64,000 bases of DNA, taken from the NCBI GenBank assembly GCA_036898135.1, contig JBAHVR010000229.1, positions 61,001 through 125,000 of the forward strand, in the 5' to 3' direction. Made by a program: the position numbers and the translations under genes. The DNA is from Oncomelania hupensis (Eukaryota > Mollusca > Gastropoda > Littorinimorpha > Pomatiopsidae). The notes beneath the pieces are model-generated. The model was not told the origin of the DNA, searched no databases, and saw nothing but the letters and a program-made list of their open reading frames with translations. This document shows positions 53,372 to 64,000 of the stretch, in pieces (the first letter of the stretch is position 1; each line of letters starts with the position of its first letter).

Positions 53372-53941
53372 ATATTCATATTGAGCCCTTACTCCCACCC
53401 CTTCCTCTTCCCCTCCCCCCTCCCCCTCCCCCTCCCCCCGTCCTCCTTATTTTCCCCTTGGTCCGCCCCTGAACAACAACAAAAAAACGTAATCACACAT
53501 TCCCACTCCGGCATCTACATATCTAAACTCACCCCAACCCCTAAACCACACCCTCTACACGAAAACCCCACTCTGGACTTAAACAATTTTTTCTCCGTTT
53601 GTATCGTCGTGTAGACAACAAGATAAAAGTGACAAATATGATTAGTTTTCCCCTGGCGGGAGACTTTGATGAAAGATAACTCGTGACGCTCCAACTAGTC
53701 TAGTGTATCGGTGGTTCTCTCCCTTTCTGACAGTTTGTTGATGGATAGCGTTGCAGAGTTATGTGCAGCTTTCGATACTTTTCTGCGATAGTAGAACTGT
53801 GAGGTGTGAAACAAGCGAAATATTGGTTTGTTTTTATTGGATATCGAAATGAGGATGACAGAATAAAGAAGGCAAGAAATTCAAATGTATTTTTCAAATA
53901 TAACCAAAAAATAAGCAGTTTAAAAAGCGTTGATCGGTTTT

Positions 53942-54715
53942 ATCCTATCAATCCCATCCTATCCCGTAACTCAAAGGTCGTTGGGGCACCACAGATGATC
54001 GTCCAATCAGCGTACTCCATCTTTCTCTGTTCTTAGCATCCCTCATGGCTTAGTTCAGTGTCAAACCAGTCCATTCTCGAATTTTGTCCTCCCTACTCTT
54101 TTTATATCTCCCTCTTCTTCTGCTTCATTGCATCGTTCATTGCAGGTTGGTTTTTGCTCAGGCCTGATGCACTGGTGACGTGGCCATACCATCGGAGTTT
54201 TCGTTTCTGCACCTCCGTGAGCAGGTCATCGTGTTGTCCAATAGCTTGTGTGATGGTCTGTCGGACTTTGTCGTTGGTGATGTGCTGGGTATAGGAAATA
54301 CCCAGAAGTCTTCTGTAGCACCTCATCTCCATGCTTTGTATTCTTCGTTGGAGATCTGCTGTGAGTGACCATGTTTAGCAAGCGTATAGGAAGATGGAGA
54401 TGACAAGGGAGCGCAGCAGCTTTACATTCTTTTCATGATATGGTGTGTTTTGGGCACAAAAGACCTGGGAGGACCCAATCCTCTCGCGGCTGTCGGCCAC
54501 AGCCGAAATCCACGAATACAGCATGGCTCGCCTTGGGCCCGAGCACGTGGTCGTTGAACGTGGCTGGTGACTTCTGTGTAGAAGACTTTCGCGCAGTGAT
54601 GCCAGGGATGCCAGCGATGCCGTGCTGACATCACCCCTGTTAGTCGCCTGTTACGACAGGCCGGAAAACGTTGGGTCTATTCTATTCAGTGCCCAAACCC
54701 ACAGAGCAGGCTTTA
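53942..54715 (-). pseudogene. RTE-like LINE copy with large internal deletion
   Basis: On the minus strand, 54715-54425 matches the first ~290 bp of the 16268-19612 element, and 54424-53942 matches its last ~480 bp. About 2.6 kb of endonuclease and RT is absent. The junction is near 54424. Both true ends are kept, including the 5' start CTCTGTGGGTTTGGGCA. Confidence 0.88.
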
Positions 54716-54750
54716 TCTTAACGAAGCAAAAATAAAACATGGAATGTTTG

Positions 54751-55283
54751 ACGGCTTACTAGCGCGAAAACCTGACAATTACAAATATCATGGGATAATT
54801 ACAAGTATGATGCCATAATTATATATTTATCAGAGGATAATTACAATTATTATCATTGAAAAATTACAAAAATCTTCTCCTGGTCCTGTTTAATTTTCAG
54901 TTTTGGCTCTAGCAATCCTCCTGGAAATGCGCCAAAACCAAAAATTGTATTAATCAAATAATAATTATAATTTTTACTTGATCATTACAATTTGTACGAG
55001 ATCGTGCTTAATTCTGGCTAAGGCGGTTTACTAGCACAAAAACATGCAGTTAAACGTTTCAGTGATAATGGTAAGTAACAGGTGTTTTGTGTAATTGACA
55101 GAGATGCCAGTACTTCACATTGTTAATTACTCATTTTTAGTTTTGCCCACGCTTTAGTAGCGTTAGAACATGCAGTTAAAGGTTTCAGTAATAATGGTAA
55201 TGAACAGGTGTTTTGTGTAATTCACAGTGTTAATTGCTCATTTTTAGTTAGGCCCACGCCTTAGTAGCGTCAGAACCTAAAGT
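54751..55283. mobile_element. Foldback MITE, copy 3 (truncated or diverged)
   Basis: Starts GACGGCTTACTAGCGCGAAA, like the other two copies, with ATAATTACAA-type palindromic interior and GTTTTGGCTCTAGCA blocks. The right end is unclear and ends before the minisatellite. Confidence 0.65.
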
Positions 55284-55474
55284 TCCTGCAGCGCAACGCG
55301 CATCGGACGGCGCATGTGCATCATCATTACATTGCGGTTAAAATGATATATTATTGACGTCAATAATTCTATACTAAAACGGACAAGAATCATGTCATTT
55401 TGCTTACCATTTTGATGAACATTGCCTTCCATTGCACAAGTTTTCAGCGTGGTGAAAGAGCGGGTGTCCGGAAG

Positions 55475-58318
55475 TCTACGTTGATTGGTCCTGTATGCTA
55501 CCAATGTGTTTATGTTTACGTTGATTGGTCCTGTATGCTACCAATGTGTAGATGTCTGCGTTGATTGGTCCTATAGGCCTAGAATGTGTAGATGTCTACG
55601 TTGATTGGTCCTGTATGCTACCAATATGTATATGTCTACGTTGATTGGTCCTGTATGCTACCAATATGTATATGTCTACGTTGATTGGTCCTGTATGCTA
55701 CCAATGTGTAGATGTCTACGTTGATTGGTCCTGTATGCTACCAATGTGTATATGTCTACGTTGATTGGTCCTGTATGCTACCAATATGTATATGTCTACG
55801 TTGATTGGTCCTGTATGCTACCAATGTGTATATGTCTACGTTGATTGGTCCTGTATGCTACCAATGTGTATATGTCTGCGTTGATTGGTCCTGTATGCTA
55901 CCAATGTGTATATGTCTACGTTGATTGGTCCTGTATGCTACCAATGTGTATATGTCTACGTTGATTGGTCCTGTATGCTACCAATGTGTATATGTCTACG
56001 TTGATTGGTCCTGTATGCTACCAATGTGTATATGTCTGCGTTGATTGGTCCTGTATGCTACCAATGTGTATATGTCTGCGTTGACTGGTCCTGTATGCTA
56101 CCAATGTGTAGATGTCTACGCTGATTGGTCCTGTATGCTACCAATGTGTAGATGTCTACGCTGATTGGTCCTGTATGCTACCAATGTGTATATGTCTACG
56201 TTGATTGGTCCTGTATGCTACCAATATGTATATGTCTACGTTGATTGGTCCTGTATGCTACCAATGTGTATATGTCTACGTTGAGTGGTCCTGTATGCTA
56301 CCAATATGTATATGTCTACGTTGATTGGTCCTGTATGCTACCAATGTGTAGATGTCTGCGTTGATTGGTCCTGTATGCTACCAATGTGTATATGTCTACG
56401 TTGATTGGTCCTGTATGCTACCAATGTGTAGATGTCTACGTTGATTGGTCCTGTATGCTACCAATATGTATATGTCTACGTTGATTGGTCCTGTATGCTA
56501 CCAATGTGTATATGTCTACGTTGATTGGTCCTGTATGCTCCCAATATGTATATGTCTACGTTGATTGGTCCTGTATGCTACCAATGTGTATATGTCTACG
56601 TTGATTGGTCCTGTATGCTACCAATATGTATATGTCTACGTTGAGTGGTCCTGTATGCTACCAATGTGTTTATGTCTACGTTGATTGGTCCTGTATGCTA
56701 CCAATGTGTATATGTCTACGTTGATTGGTCCTGTATGCTACCAATGTGTAGATGTCTACGTTGATTGGTCCTGTATGCTACCAATGTGTATATGTCTACG
56801 TTGAGTGGTCCTGTATGCTACCAATATGTATATGTCTACGTTGATTGGTCCTGTATGCTACCAATGTGTATATGTCTACGTTGATTGGTCCTGTATGCTA
56901 CCAATGTGTATATGTCTACGTTGATTGGTCCTGTATGCTACCAATGTGTAGATGTCTGCGTTGACTGGTCCTGTATGCTACCAATGTGTAGATGTCTGCG
57001 TTGATTGGTCCTGTATGCTACCAATGTGTATATGTCTACGTTGATTGGTCCTGTATGCTACCAATGTGTTTATGTCTACGTTGGGTGGTCCTGTATGCTA
57101 CCAATGTGTATATGTCTACGTTGATTGGTCCTGTATGCTACCAATATGTATATGTCTACGTTGATTGGTCCTGTATGCTACCAATGTATATATGTCTACG
57201 CTGATTGGTCCTGTATGCTACCAATGTGTATATGTCTGCGTTGATTGGTCCTGTATGCTACCAATGTGTAGATGTCTACGTTGATTGGTCCTGTATGCTA
57301 CCAATGTGTATATGACTGCGTTGATTGGTCCTGTAGGCCTAGAATGTGTAGATGTCTACGTTGATTGGTCCTGTATGCTACCAATGTGTATATGTCTTCG
57401 TTGATTGGTCCTGTAGGCCTAGAATGTGTAGATGTCTACGTTGATTGCTCCTGTATGCTACCAATGTGTAGATGTCTACGTTGATTGGTCCTGTATGCTA
57501 CCAATGTGTATATGTCTACGTTGATTGGTCCTGTATGCTACCAATGTGTAGATGTCTACGTTGATTGGTCCTGTATGCTACCAATGTGTATATGTCTACC
57601 TTGATTGGTCCTGTATGCTACCAATATGTATATGTCTACGTTGATTGGTCCTGTATGCTACCAATGTGTATATGTCTACGTTGATTGGTCCTGTATGCTA
57701 CCAATGTGTTTATGTCTACGTTGAGTGGTCCTGTATGCTACCAATGTGTATATGTCTACGTTGATTGGTCCTGTATGCTACCAATGTGTATATGTCTACG
57801 TTGATTGGTCCTGTATGCTACCAATGTGTAGATGTCTGCGTTGATTGGTCCTGTATGCTACCAATGTGTATATGTCTACGTTGATTGGTCCTGTATGCTA
57901 CCAATGTGTATATGTCTGCGTTGATTGGTCCTGTATGCTACCAATGTGTATATGTCTACGTTGATTGGTCCTGTATGCTACCAATGTGTATTTGTCTACG
58001 TTGATTGGTCCTGTATGCTACCAATGTATATATGTCTACGTTGATTGGTCCTGTATGCTACCAATGTGTATATGTCTACGTTGATTGGTCCTGTATGCTA
58101 CCAATGTGTATTTGTCTACGTTGATTGGACCTGTATGCTACCAATGTGTATATGTCTACGTTGATTGGTCCTGTATGCTACCAATATGTATATGTCTACG
58201 TTGAGTGGTCCTGTATGCTACCAATATGTAGATGTCTGCGTTGATTGGTCCTGTATGCTACCAATATGTATATGTCTACGTTGATTGGTCCTGTATGCTA
58301 CCAATGTGTATATGTCTA
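55475..58318. repeat. 40-bp minisatellite with paired CCAAT boxes, ~71 units
   Basis: Unit of 40 bp containing TTGATTGGTCCTGTATGCTA followed by CCAATGTGTATATGTCTACG. Each unit holds an ATTGGT...ACCAAT inverted repeat, so every unit has CCAAT boxes on both strands; GACCAATCA on the minus strand fits the NF-Y consensus. Variants (ATATG/GTGTAG/GTGTTT, TACG/TGCG) are scattered. The array is interrupted on its right by the LTR of the next element. Apparent ORFs are a by-product of 3 units = 120 bp. Confidence 0.97.
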
Positions 58319-58633
58319 TGTAATCTAGAAAATAGGAGACAACCGTCAGTTTTGTAAGTTCAATGTAGACTCTCTTTTATTCAATTAATGACAACACAAA
58401 TAACAAACGCGATGACTCAATTACAATGGACATCGATGTATATTAAGCAATAACTATAAATTAATCCCAAAACCTTTACCATCTTAAATTGTCTTTTCAA
58501 ACAACCGTCAATACAATTTAGAAACTTACCTAGAAAATAGGAGACAACCGTCAGTTTTGTAAGTTCAATGTAGACTGACAGTTTGGAATTATAATTCTCC
58601 TCTCGCCCTATTGGGCTTTACCGTGTGAACACT

Positions 58634-58689
<56 letters not shown>

Positions 58690-58729
58690 CTATTCAAATA
58701 CGAAATTCTAAGAAGTCCACTGCATTACA
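58319..58729 (-). repeat. 3' LTR of the right-hand Ty3/gypsy element
   Basis: 411 bp with TGTAATGC...GATTACA ends on the minus strand, next to a polypurine tract (GAGAAAGGGAGGG). It contains a 47-bp direct duplication (58324-58370 and 58531-58577) and a (CA)n run (58637-58688). It is inserted into the edge of the 40-bp array. The 5' LTR would lie beyond 64000. Confidence 0.8.
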
Positions 58730-61700
58730 CCCTCCCTTTCTCAAAACATTGCCCTGGTTGGACAAGGGGAAACAGGGGAAGAGGAATCCAGATCCGGTTG
58801 TAGGCGACCAACACTGTCATGGGTACCATCTCCACTGGCTTCCAGTCTGTCATCGCGACCTGTAGCTGGTTGGCATTGGTCTCTCCCGGCCGGCCCAGTC
58901 CACTGTAGGTGAACCTGGATGGCTGCCGCCTGACACGCACCGGCCGTCCTGCTGGCGTGTCCTGACTGTTCACCTCATCTTCCGCGGAAGCTTCGTCCTC
59001 GCCGCCTGACACAGGTGGGGGATCCACCACCGGGGATTCCAAACCTGGTGTCTGAGATTCGTGGTTTGGGGAAATATCCTGCCTCTCCGGGGATGCTATC
59101 AATGTAACTGGAAAGTGGGCTGAAGAAAGGGGGCTGAAAGTTGGGGTTTGGGTGTAGATCGGAGTGACTGGATCTTGGACTGCGGGTGGGGTCACTGGAG
59201 TGGGTGTGTGATTAGGGACCACCGAGGAGTGCCCTTCAAATCCGCCTCGAAGCCCCTGAGGAATAAACACCATAGCATCAGGATTCAGGGTGGTCGAGTC
59301 GTCAGCGCTGCTATCTGCGTGTGTCTGACCAGATCCAGCCACTTGTACTTGGCCTTTAGACTTGATCCCATTCCTTGTGCTCGGGGCAGGCACATCATGC
59401 TCCAGAGGCAGAGAGTCACACGGAAGCAGCATGTTCCTGTGAAGAACCCGCGTCTTCACCTTTCGCAACTTGTCATTTTCTGGCTTCACCTCGAAGACTG
59501 GAGCATCTTCATCCATGCGGCGGATCACCACATAGATGTCCTCTTCCCAATACGAGCGGAGTTTTCCCGGTCCTCCACGCTGTGCCAAGTTCCTGACGAG
59601 AACTCGATCACCAGGCCGCAGCTCAGTCACCCTCACCTTCCTGTTGTACTGCCGCTCATTGTGCTTTGCCTCCTGTCTGGCTGTGTCTCCGGCTTTGGTG
59701 TAGGCTTCTCTCAGCACTTTGCTGAAGTTATCCGCGTACTCTGATATGCCTGGATGTTGATTCTGTTCCCCGTTGTCGAGTCCAAACATCAAATCTACAG
59801 GCAGCCTGGGAGTACGGCCGAAGAGCAAGAAGAAGGGTGAGAACCCCGTGGCGTCGCTCTTCATACAGTTATAGGCATGGACCATTTTATTGAGGTGTAA
59901 GTGCCAGCGGCTCTTCTGGTCCTTTTCTAGCGTCTTGAGCATTGACAGCAGGGTCCTGTTAAAGCGTTCCACCTGTCCGTTTCCTTGAGGGTGGTACGGT
60001 GAGGTGCGAGATGACGAGATGCCGCATAGTTTCTGGAGCTCTCGCAGGACCCTGTTTTCAAACTCGCCTCCCTGATCATGATGGATTCTTGCAGGTAGAC
60101 CAAAACGAGGGATGAAGTCGTTGAACAACTTCTCAGCCACTGTCCTAGCCGCCTTATTCCGGGTTGAATAAGCCTGCGCAAACCTGGTAAAGTGGTCCAT
60201 AACAACCAGGATGTATTCAAATCCGCCACTGCTTGTCTCCAAATGCAGGAAGTCAATGGAAACAAGTTCCATGGGTGCCGTTGTGGTGATGGTTTTCATC
60301 GGCGCTCTCGTGTGTCGCGCCGGTGCCTTGTCCTTGATGCAATTGCATCGCTGTGTAACGTAATGCTCTATATCTGCGGCCATGTAGGGCCAGAAAAAAC
60401 GTTCCTGGACCAACGCTGTTGTCTTCTCCACCCCCATATGTCCCATGTCATCATGGAGCAGTTTTAGTACTTGAGGCCTGTATGTTTTTGGTAGGACCAG
60501 TTGTTCTTTGATTTTCCCATCCTCAGGATTTTTACTGACTCTCACCAGCAGGCCTTTATTGTTGACTTTCAGCCTGTCAAATTGTCTTTTCAAAGCCTGA
60601 GCCGCTTGGGTCTTACAAAGAAAATCACCGGCTTTCTTCTTCTTTGCTTCCAGCATGGGTCCTATGTCGTCATCCTCTTGCTGCGCTTTGTGCAGGTCCG
60701 CTAAGGCGATGCCCGCGATGGACGAGACCTCTGTGTCCGACAGGACTGACGCATCACACGACAGTGCGCAAATCCACGGTGAATTTCCCTCTTGCTGCAG
60801 CGTGCTGGCTTGGGCCACTGCATGGAACACGGCTGTATCCATCTTCTCTGTGTGACTGTGCTCCATGGGCATTCGGGACAGGCCATCTGCATCTCCGTTT
60901 AAACGGCCTGGTTTGTAGCGCACATCAAAGTTGTAGTCCGCCAGTTCTGCGACCCAACGGTGTCTCGCTGCGTCTAACCTTGCTGTGGTGAGGACGTACG
61001 TCAAGGGATTATTGTCGCTGAACACGGTGAAGTGAGGAGCGTGATATAAATAGTCCCTGAACCGCTCAGTGATGGCCCACTTCAGGGCAAGAAACTCCAG
61101 CTTGCCGGAGTGAATGTGATAGTTCTTTTCCGCCGTCGTCAGGCTCCGAGAGCCGTACGCTATCACTGCTTTACGTCCGTCCTCTTGCTGTTGGTACAGA
61201 ACTGCACCCAGGCCGTCCTGTGACGCATCCACGTGGAGTGAGAACTCTTTGGAGAAATCAGGATAGGCCATAACCCGGTTGGATGTGAGATAGTCTATCA
61301 GCTTGTTCAGCACAGTGGTATGTTCTTGCGTCCAATTGACAGGAGATTTTGGTGACGCCTGGCCATTTTTCTTCTTTACCACGCCCCTACCTTTCGCCTC
61401 CAGGAGCTGGAAGAGTATCCTAGATCGCCGCGAAAAGTCAGCGATGTACTTCCTGAAATAGCCCAGGAATCCAAGCAGGCGCCTGACTTCGCCCATTGTC
61501 TTGGGCCGCTGGCTCCTCAGTGCCTCCACAGCCTCTTTGTCCGAGTCATCCATTCTATAGCCCTTCGCTGACACCACATGACCCAAAAACTTGACCTCTC
61601 TGCGAAACAGTATACATTTGTTGGGTTTCAGTTTGATGCCTTTTTCTCTCAGAAGCCTCAGTACCTTCCTGAGATGGTCGAGATGTTGCTCAAAAGAGAC

Positions 61701-62747
61701 GCTGTATACCAAGGCGTCGTCCATGTACGGAACGCAGCACTCGTCGCGGACCTCCTTTAGAGTCTCCTCCATGAACCGTTGGTAGGCAGCTGGAGCTCCC
61801 GTGAGGCCAAAGGGGATCCTAACCCACTCCCAAAGTCCCCATGGCGTCACAAAGGCAGTCAGATGACGAGCTTCTTCCTTCATAAAGCCCTGGTGGTATG
61901 CTTTGCCTTGATCAAGCGTGGAGAACCATCTCTTGCCTCCCAGTACGTTCAGTGAGTCTTGTATCCTAGGGATAGGGTGACTGTCCTTCATAGATTTCTG
62001 GTTGAGCTGGCGGTAGTAAATACACAGCCGCAAACTGCCGTCTTTCTTCCTTATGTAGACCATAGGACTGCTGTATGCACTCTTTGAAGGCCGGATCCAC
62101 CCTCTTCTCTTGAGGTCCTCTAAGTATGCCTTCACCTCGGCGAACATCGGCGGAGGGATCGAGACATACGCTTTTTGAACCGGCATTCTGTCCTTCAGGT
62201 TGATGTCAAGCTCCAGTTCTTCCACACACCCGACGTCATTATCGTCTCTCATGAACGTGCGGCATTCTTCCCGCAGGACTTGACGAACGCGGCGCTTCTG
62301 ATCCTCGCTTAGAGGTGCATCATTGAGATCCACTGCTGGATCCCATTCCTCCACATCCAACTCTATCTCCGTCACTTGCACTTGTGACAGATGCACCACT
62401 TGCGAGAGGACCCTGGCTGGCGTCTTCGGGAAAGCATCCCTTAGCACGTCTGGCTCCAACTCCTCTAAGAAAGGGCAGATCGCATTGTAACCCAGGATTG
62501 GGGTGGTTACGCTCTCCATGTCCGTGACGACGAATGGAACGACCATGTCTTTCGTTTTGATCGACACCCTCAGCGTGCACCATCCCAGCAGAGGAATGTG
62601 GGTGCCGCTTGCTGATGTCAGTCTTAACTGGGTCCCTTGGTCTCCCCATTCATGCAGCGCTCGGATTTCCACTCCGCCAGTGTTCGTCTTCAGCCATTTC
62701 TTGGAAATGAGGCTGGCTTGGGCCCCCGTGTCCCATAGCAACTCCAT
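58725..62747 (-). CDS. Ty3/gypsy pol: protease-RT-RNase H-integrase
   Basis: About 1,340 codons. Protease active site [11 protein letters not shown] (D-T-G) is at the very start, so its N-terminal residues lie in the upstream frame (see 62748-62960). [46 protein letters not shown] and [11 protein letters not shown] (YMDD). RNase [29 protein letters not shown] and [10 protein letters not shown]. Integrase: [11 protein letters not shown]...CNCIKDK finger, and the D,D-35-E core ([26 protein letters not shown]). The C-terminal 200 residues are Pro/Ser/Thr-rich. The stop overlaps the first bases of the 3' LTR. No internal stop is seen, so enzymes of this copy may be functional. Confidence 0.92.
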   Translation of the reverse strand: MELLWDTGAQASLISKKWLKTNTGGVEIRALHEWGDQGTQLRLTSASGTHIPLLGWCTLRVSIKTKDMVVPFVVTDMESVTTPILGYNAICPFLEELEPDVLRDAFPKTPARVLSQVVHLSQVQVTEIELDVEEWDPAVDLNDAPLSEDQKRRVRQVLREECRTFMRDDNDVGCVEELELDINLKDRMPVQKAYVSIPPPMFAEVKAYLEDLKRRGWIRPSKSAYSSPMVYIRKKDGSLRLCIYYRQLNQKSMKDSHPIPRIQDSLNVLGGKRWFSTLDQGKAYHQGFMKEEARHLTAFVTPWGLWEWVRIPFGLTGAPAAYQRFMEETLKEVRDECCVPYMDDALVYSVSFEQHLDHLRKVLRLLREKGIKLKPNKCILFRREVKFLGHVVSAKGYRMDDSDKEAVEALRSQRPKTMGEVRRLLGFLGYFRKYIADFSRRSRILFQLLEAKGRGVVKKKNGQASPKSPVNWTQEHTTVLNKLIDYLTSNRVMAYPDFSKEFSLHVDASQDGLGAVLYQQQEDGRKAVIAYGSRSLTTAEKNYHIHSGKLEFLALKWAITERFRDYLYHAPHFTVFSDNNPLTYVLTTARLDAARHRWVAELADYNFDVRYKPGRLNGDADGLSRMPMEHSHTEKMDTAVFHAVAQASTLQQEGNSPWICALSCDASVLSDTEVSSIAGIALADLHKAQQEDDDIGPMLEAKKKKAGDFLCKTQAAQALKRQFDRLKVNNKGLLVRVSKNPEDGKIKEQLVLPKTYRPQVLKLLHDDMGHMGVEKTTALVQERFFWPYMAADIEHYVTQRCNCIKDKAPARHTRAPMKTITTTAPMELVSIDFLHLETSSGGFEYILVVMDHFTRFAQAYSTRNKAARTVAEKLFNDFIPRFGLPARIHHDQGGEFENRVLRELQKLCGISSSRTSPYHPQGNGQVERFNRTLLSMLKTLEKDQKSRWHLHLNKMVHAYNCMKSDATGFSPFFLLFGRTPRLPVDLMFGLDNGEQNQHPGISEYADNFSKVLREAYTKAGDTARQEAKHNERQYNRKVRVTELRPGDRVLVRNLAQRGGPGKLRSYWEEDIYVVIRRMDEDAPVFEVKPENDKLRKVKTRVLHRNMLLPCDSLPLEHDVPAPSTRNGIKSKGQVQVAGSGQTHADSSADDSTTLNPDAMVFIPQGLRGGFEGHSSVVPNHTPTPVTPPAVQDPVTPIYTQTPTFSPLSSAHFPVTLIASPERQDISPNHESQTPGLESPVVDPPPVSGGEDEASAEDEVNSQDTPAGRPVRVRRQPSRFTYSGLGRPGETNANQLQVAMTDWKPVEMVPMTVLVAYNRIWIPLPLFPLVQPGQCFEKGRV

Positions 62748-62960
62748 TGACTCGGCCCCGAACCAGGCATCTCGCTCCTACTAGTTCTGCAATTCTGTTC
62801 TTGAATCTCTCACTGCCGGGGTCTGTGGCTATACTTGCCAGGGTAATGAAGGAAAATTTCATTTCTGGAGGGTCTTCTTTCTCTTCAGTCACGGCTGCCC
62901 CCCTCAGCGTGACTCGCTCCCGTTTCCCTGGTTTTTCTGAGCTTTAGGTTGCCTGCAATC
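62748..62960 (-). CDS. gag-pol frameshift zone and protease N-terminal part
   Basis: In the -1 frame relative to gag the sequence is open from before the gag stop through [12 protein letters not shown] and [15 protein letters not shown], which looks like the lead-in to a retroelement protease. The active site D-T-G is, however, in the gag frame again, so a second frame change is needed near 62750-62765. The first change fits programmed -1 slippage. The second is best explained by a small indel in this copy. Confidence 0.6.
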
Positions 62961-63977
62961 TCGCTCGAAGTGAGATTCGCTCCCACATCTCCAACAGTGA
63001 GTACATCTCTGTTTATTGTTCCTTCGACAATCACCACATCTGAACTTTTGTCTTGTTGTCTTTGTCTTGAGTTCTGCCTCAAGGCTCTGAATTCTTGCGT
63101 TTAGCTGATTCAACTTCTCCTCTCTGTCCTCCGATCGCCTCCTCTTTCTACTAGAGTCGTCTGCCATCAGCTGAGTCTTGACCTCTTCGCAACGCTTAGA
63201 TACCCGATCTTGAGATATCGTAGTCAGTCTGTTGATCTCGGCTATGATTGTCTCATCTGCAGCATTTTGTTCGATCAGAGCCTTCACCGTAATCCTCATT
63301 TCCACGTCAGACAGCCCCTTGATGAACGCGTGGTGGTACGTGGAGTCTATCAGACTGTCTGGGTAACTTGGCTCTTTGGATCCCCTCGCTGCCAGCTTGA
63401 TTCGCTCCCTTGTGTCCAACAGCCTCATCATGAAGTTTGCGGCCGTTTCTTCGGCCCTTTGTGAGGCACTCGTCAATGAAGCAAATAGTTCAGTTGCGGA
63501 AGGCTCTTTGAAGTGTTGTTGAACTAGACGGCACACTTCATTGAGGTCCAGTTTTGCCACTTCCAAGTAGTGCTTCAGTGGTAGGTCAGCAGGCATTGCG
63601 TTCACCAAAGCTTCCTGAATTTCATGATCTGAGTAACCTTTCTGCACGGCACACTCAATCTGTCGCTTGATGCTGGTGTAACTGGTGAAGTTCAACTTTA
63701 ATTCGTGCCGAACGGTAACTGTCGTCGACGATGGCTTGTTTTCGTGTCTAGGGACTTCATTTTGGCATTTATTTGCAGACAGCAGTTTCTTCACTCGTAC
63801 GATCGTCGTCTGATCCTCCGCCGACATTTTCATCAAGTTTCCAGTGACATCCGCCGTCAATTCGTGTTCGTTCAACGCCGCAGCACTCCCCACACCAAGC
63901 AGAGTAGCAACGGCAATTTTCAGTTGAAGAGACGCATGGCACACCTCCGCCAGCACCTCCATCTGTATGTCCTCCAT
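62904..63977 (-). CDS. Ty3/gypsy gag
   Basis: 357 codons from the ATG at 63977 (MEDIQMEVLAEVCH) to the TGA at 62906-62904. It is mostly helical and charged, with a capsid-like region around FTSYTSIKRQIECAVQKGYS and PSATELFASLTSASQRAEE, then a coiled coil (NQLNARIQSLEAELKTK) and one zinc knuckle [14 protein letters not shown] near the C-terminus. This is the usual nucleocapsid layout. It packs element RNA into virus-like particles. The last codons overlap the frameshift heptamer. Confidence 0.88.
   Translation of the reverse strand: MEDIQMEVLAEVCHASLQLKIAVATLLGVGSAAALNEHELTADVTGNLMKMSAEDQTTIVRVKKLLSANKCQNEVPRHENKPSSTTVTVRHELKLNFTSYTSIKRQIECAVQKGYSDHEIQEALVNAMPADLPLKHYLEVAKLDLNEVCRLVQQHFKEPSATELFASLTSASQRAEETAANFMMRLLDTRERIKLAARGSKEPSYPDSLIDSTYHHAFIKGLSDVEMRITVKALIEQNAADETIIAEINRLTTISQDRVSKRCEEVKTQLMADDSSRKRRRSEDREEKLNQLNARIQSLEAELKTKTTRQKFRCGDCRRNNKQRCTHCWRCGSESHFERDCRQPKAQKNQGNGSESR
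62922..62928 (-). promoter_or_regulatory. -1 ribosomal frameshift heptamer GGGAAAC
   Basis: On the minus strand G GGA AAC is in the right register for X XXY YYZ slippage in the gag frame, 16 bases before the gag stop. Shifting back one base opens the protease-side frame. The heptamer type is known from retroviral gag-pro junctions. I have not modelled a downstream pseudoknot. Confidence 0.6.
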
Positions 63978-64000
63978 CTTGAATGCAGGACAGTTGAACG

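Larger units (their letters stand above)
58319..64000 (-). mobile_element. Ty3/gypsy LTR retrotransposon, canonical order, cut by window edge
   Basis: Minus-strand element with gag (62904-63977), then protease-RT-RNase H-integrase (58725-62960 in two frames) and the 3' LTR. The order PR-RT-RH-IN is the standard Ty3/gypsy one, unlike the elements at 22-36 kb. The coding parts are long and mostly undamaged. Confidence 0.9.

Noticed and set aside
56992..57204. Repeat ORF in the 40-bp array; similar ones at 47380-48500 in the 46/47-bp array
   Set aside because: Open only because multiples of the unit keep frame. Frame changes with unit variants and no start or splice context fits.
55475..58318. 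CRISPR-like array
   Set aside because: The repeats are directly tandem with no unique spacers, in a eukaryotic context.

Overview
The window looks like a piece of an animal (metazoan) genome, most probably a marine lophotrochozoan such as a gastropod or other mollusc. Coding exons are split by spliceosomal introns with clear GT/AG borders. DNA between exons is AT-rich and full of microsatellites, minisatellites, tRNA-derived SINEs, RTE-like and CR1/L2-like LINE pieces, Ty3/gypsy-type LTR elements and small inverted-repeat DNA elements. A TTAGGG-containing tandem repeat fits a mollusc-type telomere motif. The species assignment is inference from style only.

Two host genes can be supported, both on the minus strand. 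(1) At 1.5-5.4 kb is a glutamine/serine/proline-rich protein of about 1,010 residues. It has a likely 5' UTR exon, a short N-terminal exon and one very large exon; it has the look of a transcriptional coactivator, but I do not recognise the family. (2) From 38.6 kb down to 8.8 kb run 11 exons (about 659 codons, both ends missing) of a STAND-type NTPase. The domain order is an NB-ARC-like nucleotide-binding region, a winged-helix segment, then TPR repeats. All ten internal junctions are phase-compatible. The Walker A and Walker B positions are degenerate, so this may be a pseudo-ATPase member of an Apaf-1/NLR-like family.

The 16-kb intron between the ATPase exon and the winged-helix exon holds a nested pair of LTR retrotransposons. 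A minus-strand element (22432-36662, target duplication CATAG) has its 3' LTR split by a plus-strand element (22688-30457, target duplication TAATT). The outer element has the unusual order gag-protease-integrase-reverse transcriptase-RNase H (Gmr1-like), with one in-frame TAG at the start of RT. The inner element has LTRs in which I saw no difference and an intact gag-protease-integrase ORF, but RT and RNase H are deleted, so it must have moved with RT supplied in trans. A third, canonical-order Ty3/gypsy element (58.3-64 kb, minus) runs off the right edge and carries a textbook -1 slippery heptamer at its gag end.

Other mobile DNA includes an RTE-like LINE (16.3-19.6 kb) sitting inside an inverted-repeat DNA element, three more RTE fragments at 52-55 kb, a deleted Tigger/pogo element (40.35-41.67 kb) interrupted by a 744-bp foldback element that has two relatives here, a hAT-like element, CR1/L2-like LINE tails and SINEs. 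Three minisatellites stand out: an 84-bp unit with TTAGGG motifs (10.3-11.3 kb), a 46/47-bp unit (47.0-48.9 kb), and a 40-bp unit with paired CCAAT boxes repeated about 71 times (55.5-58.3 kb). No functional tRNA, rRNA or CRISPR array was seen. The right part of the window (39-64 kb) has no host exon I could support.
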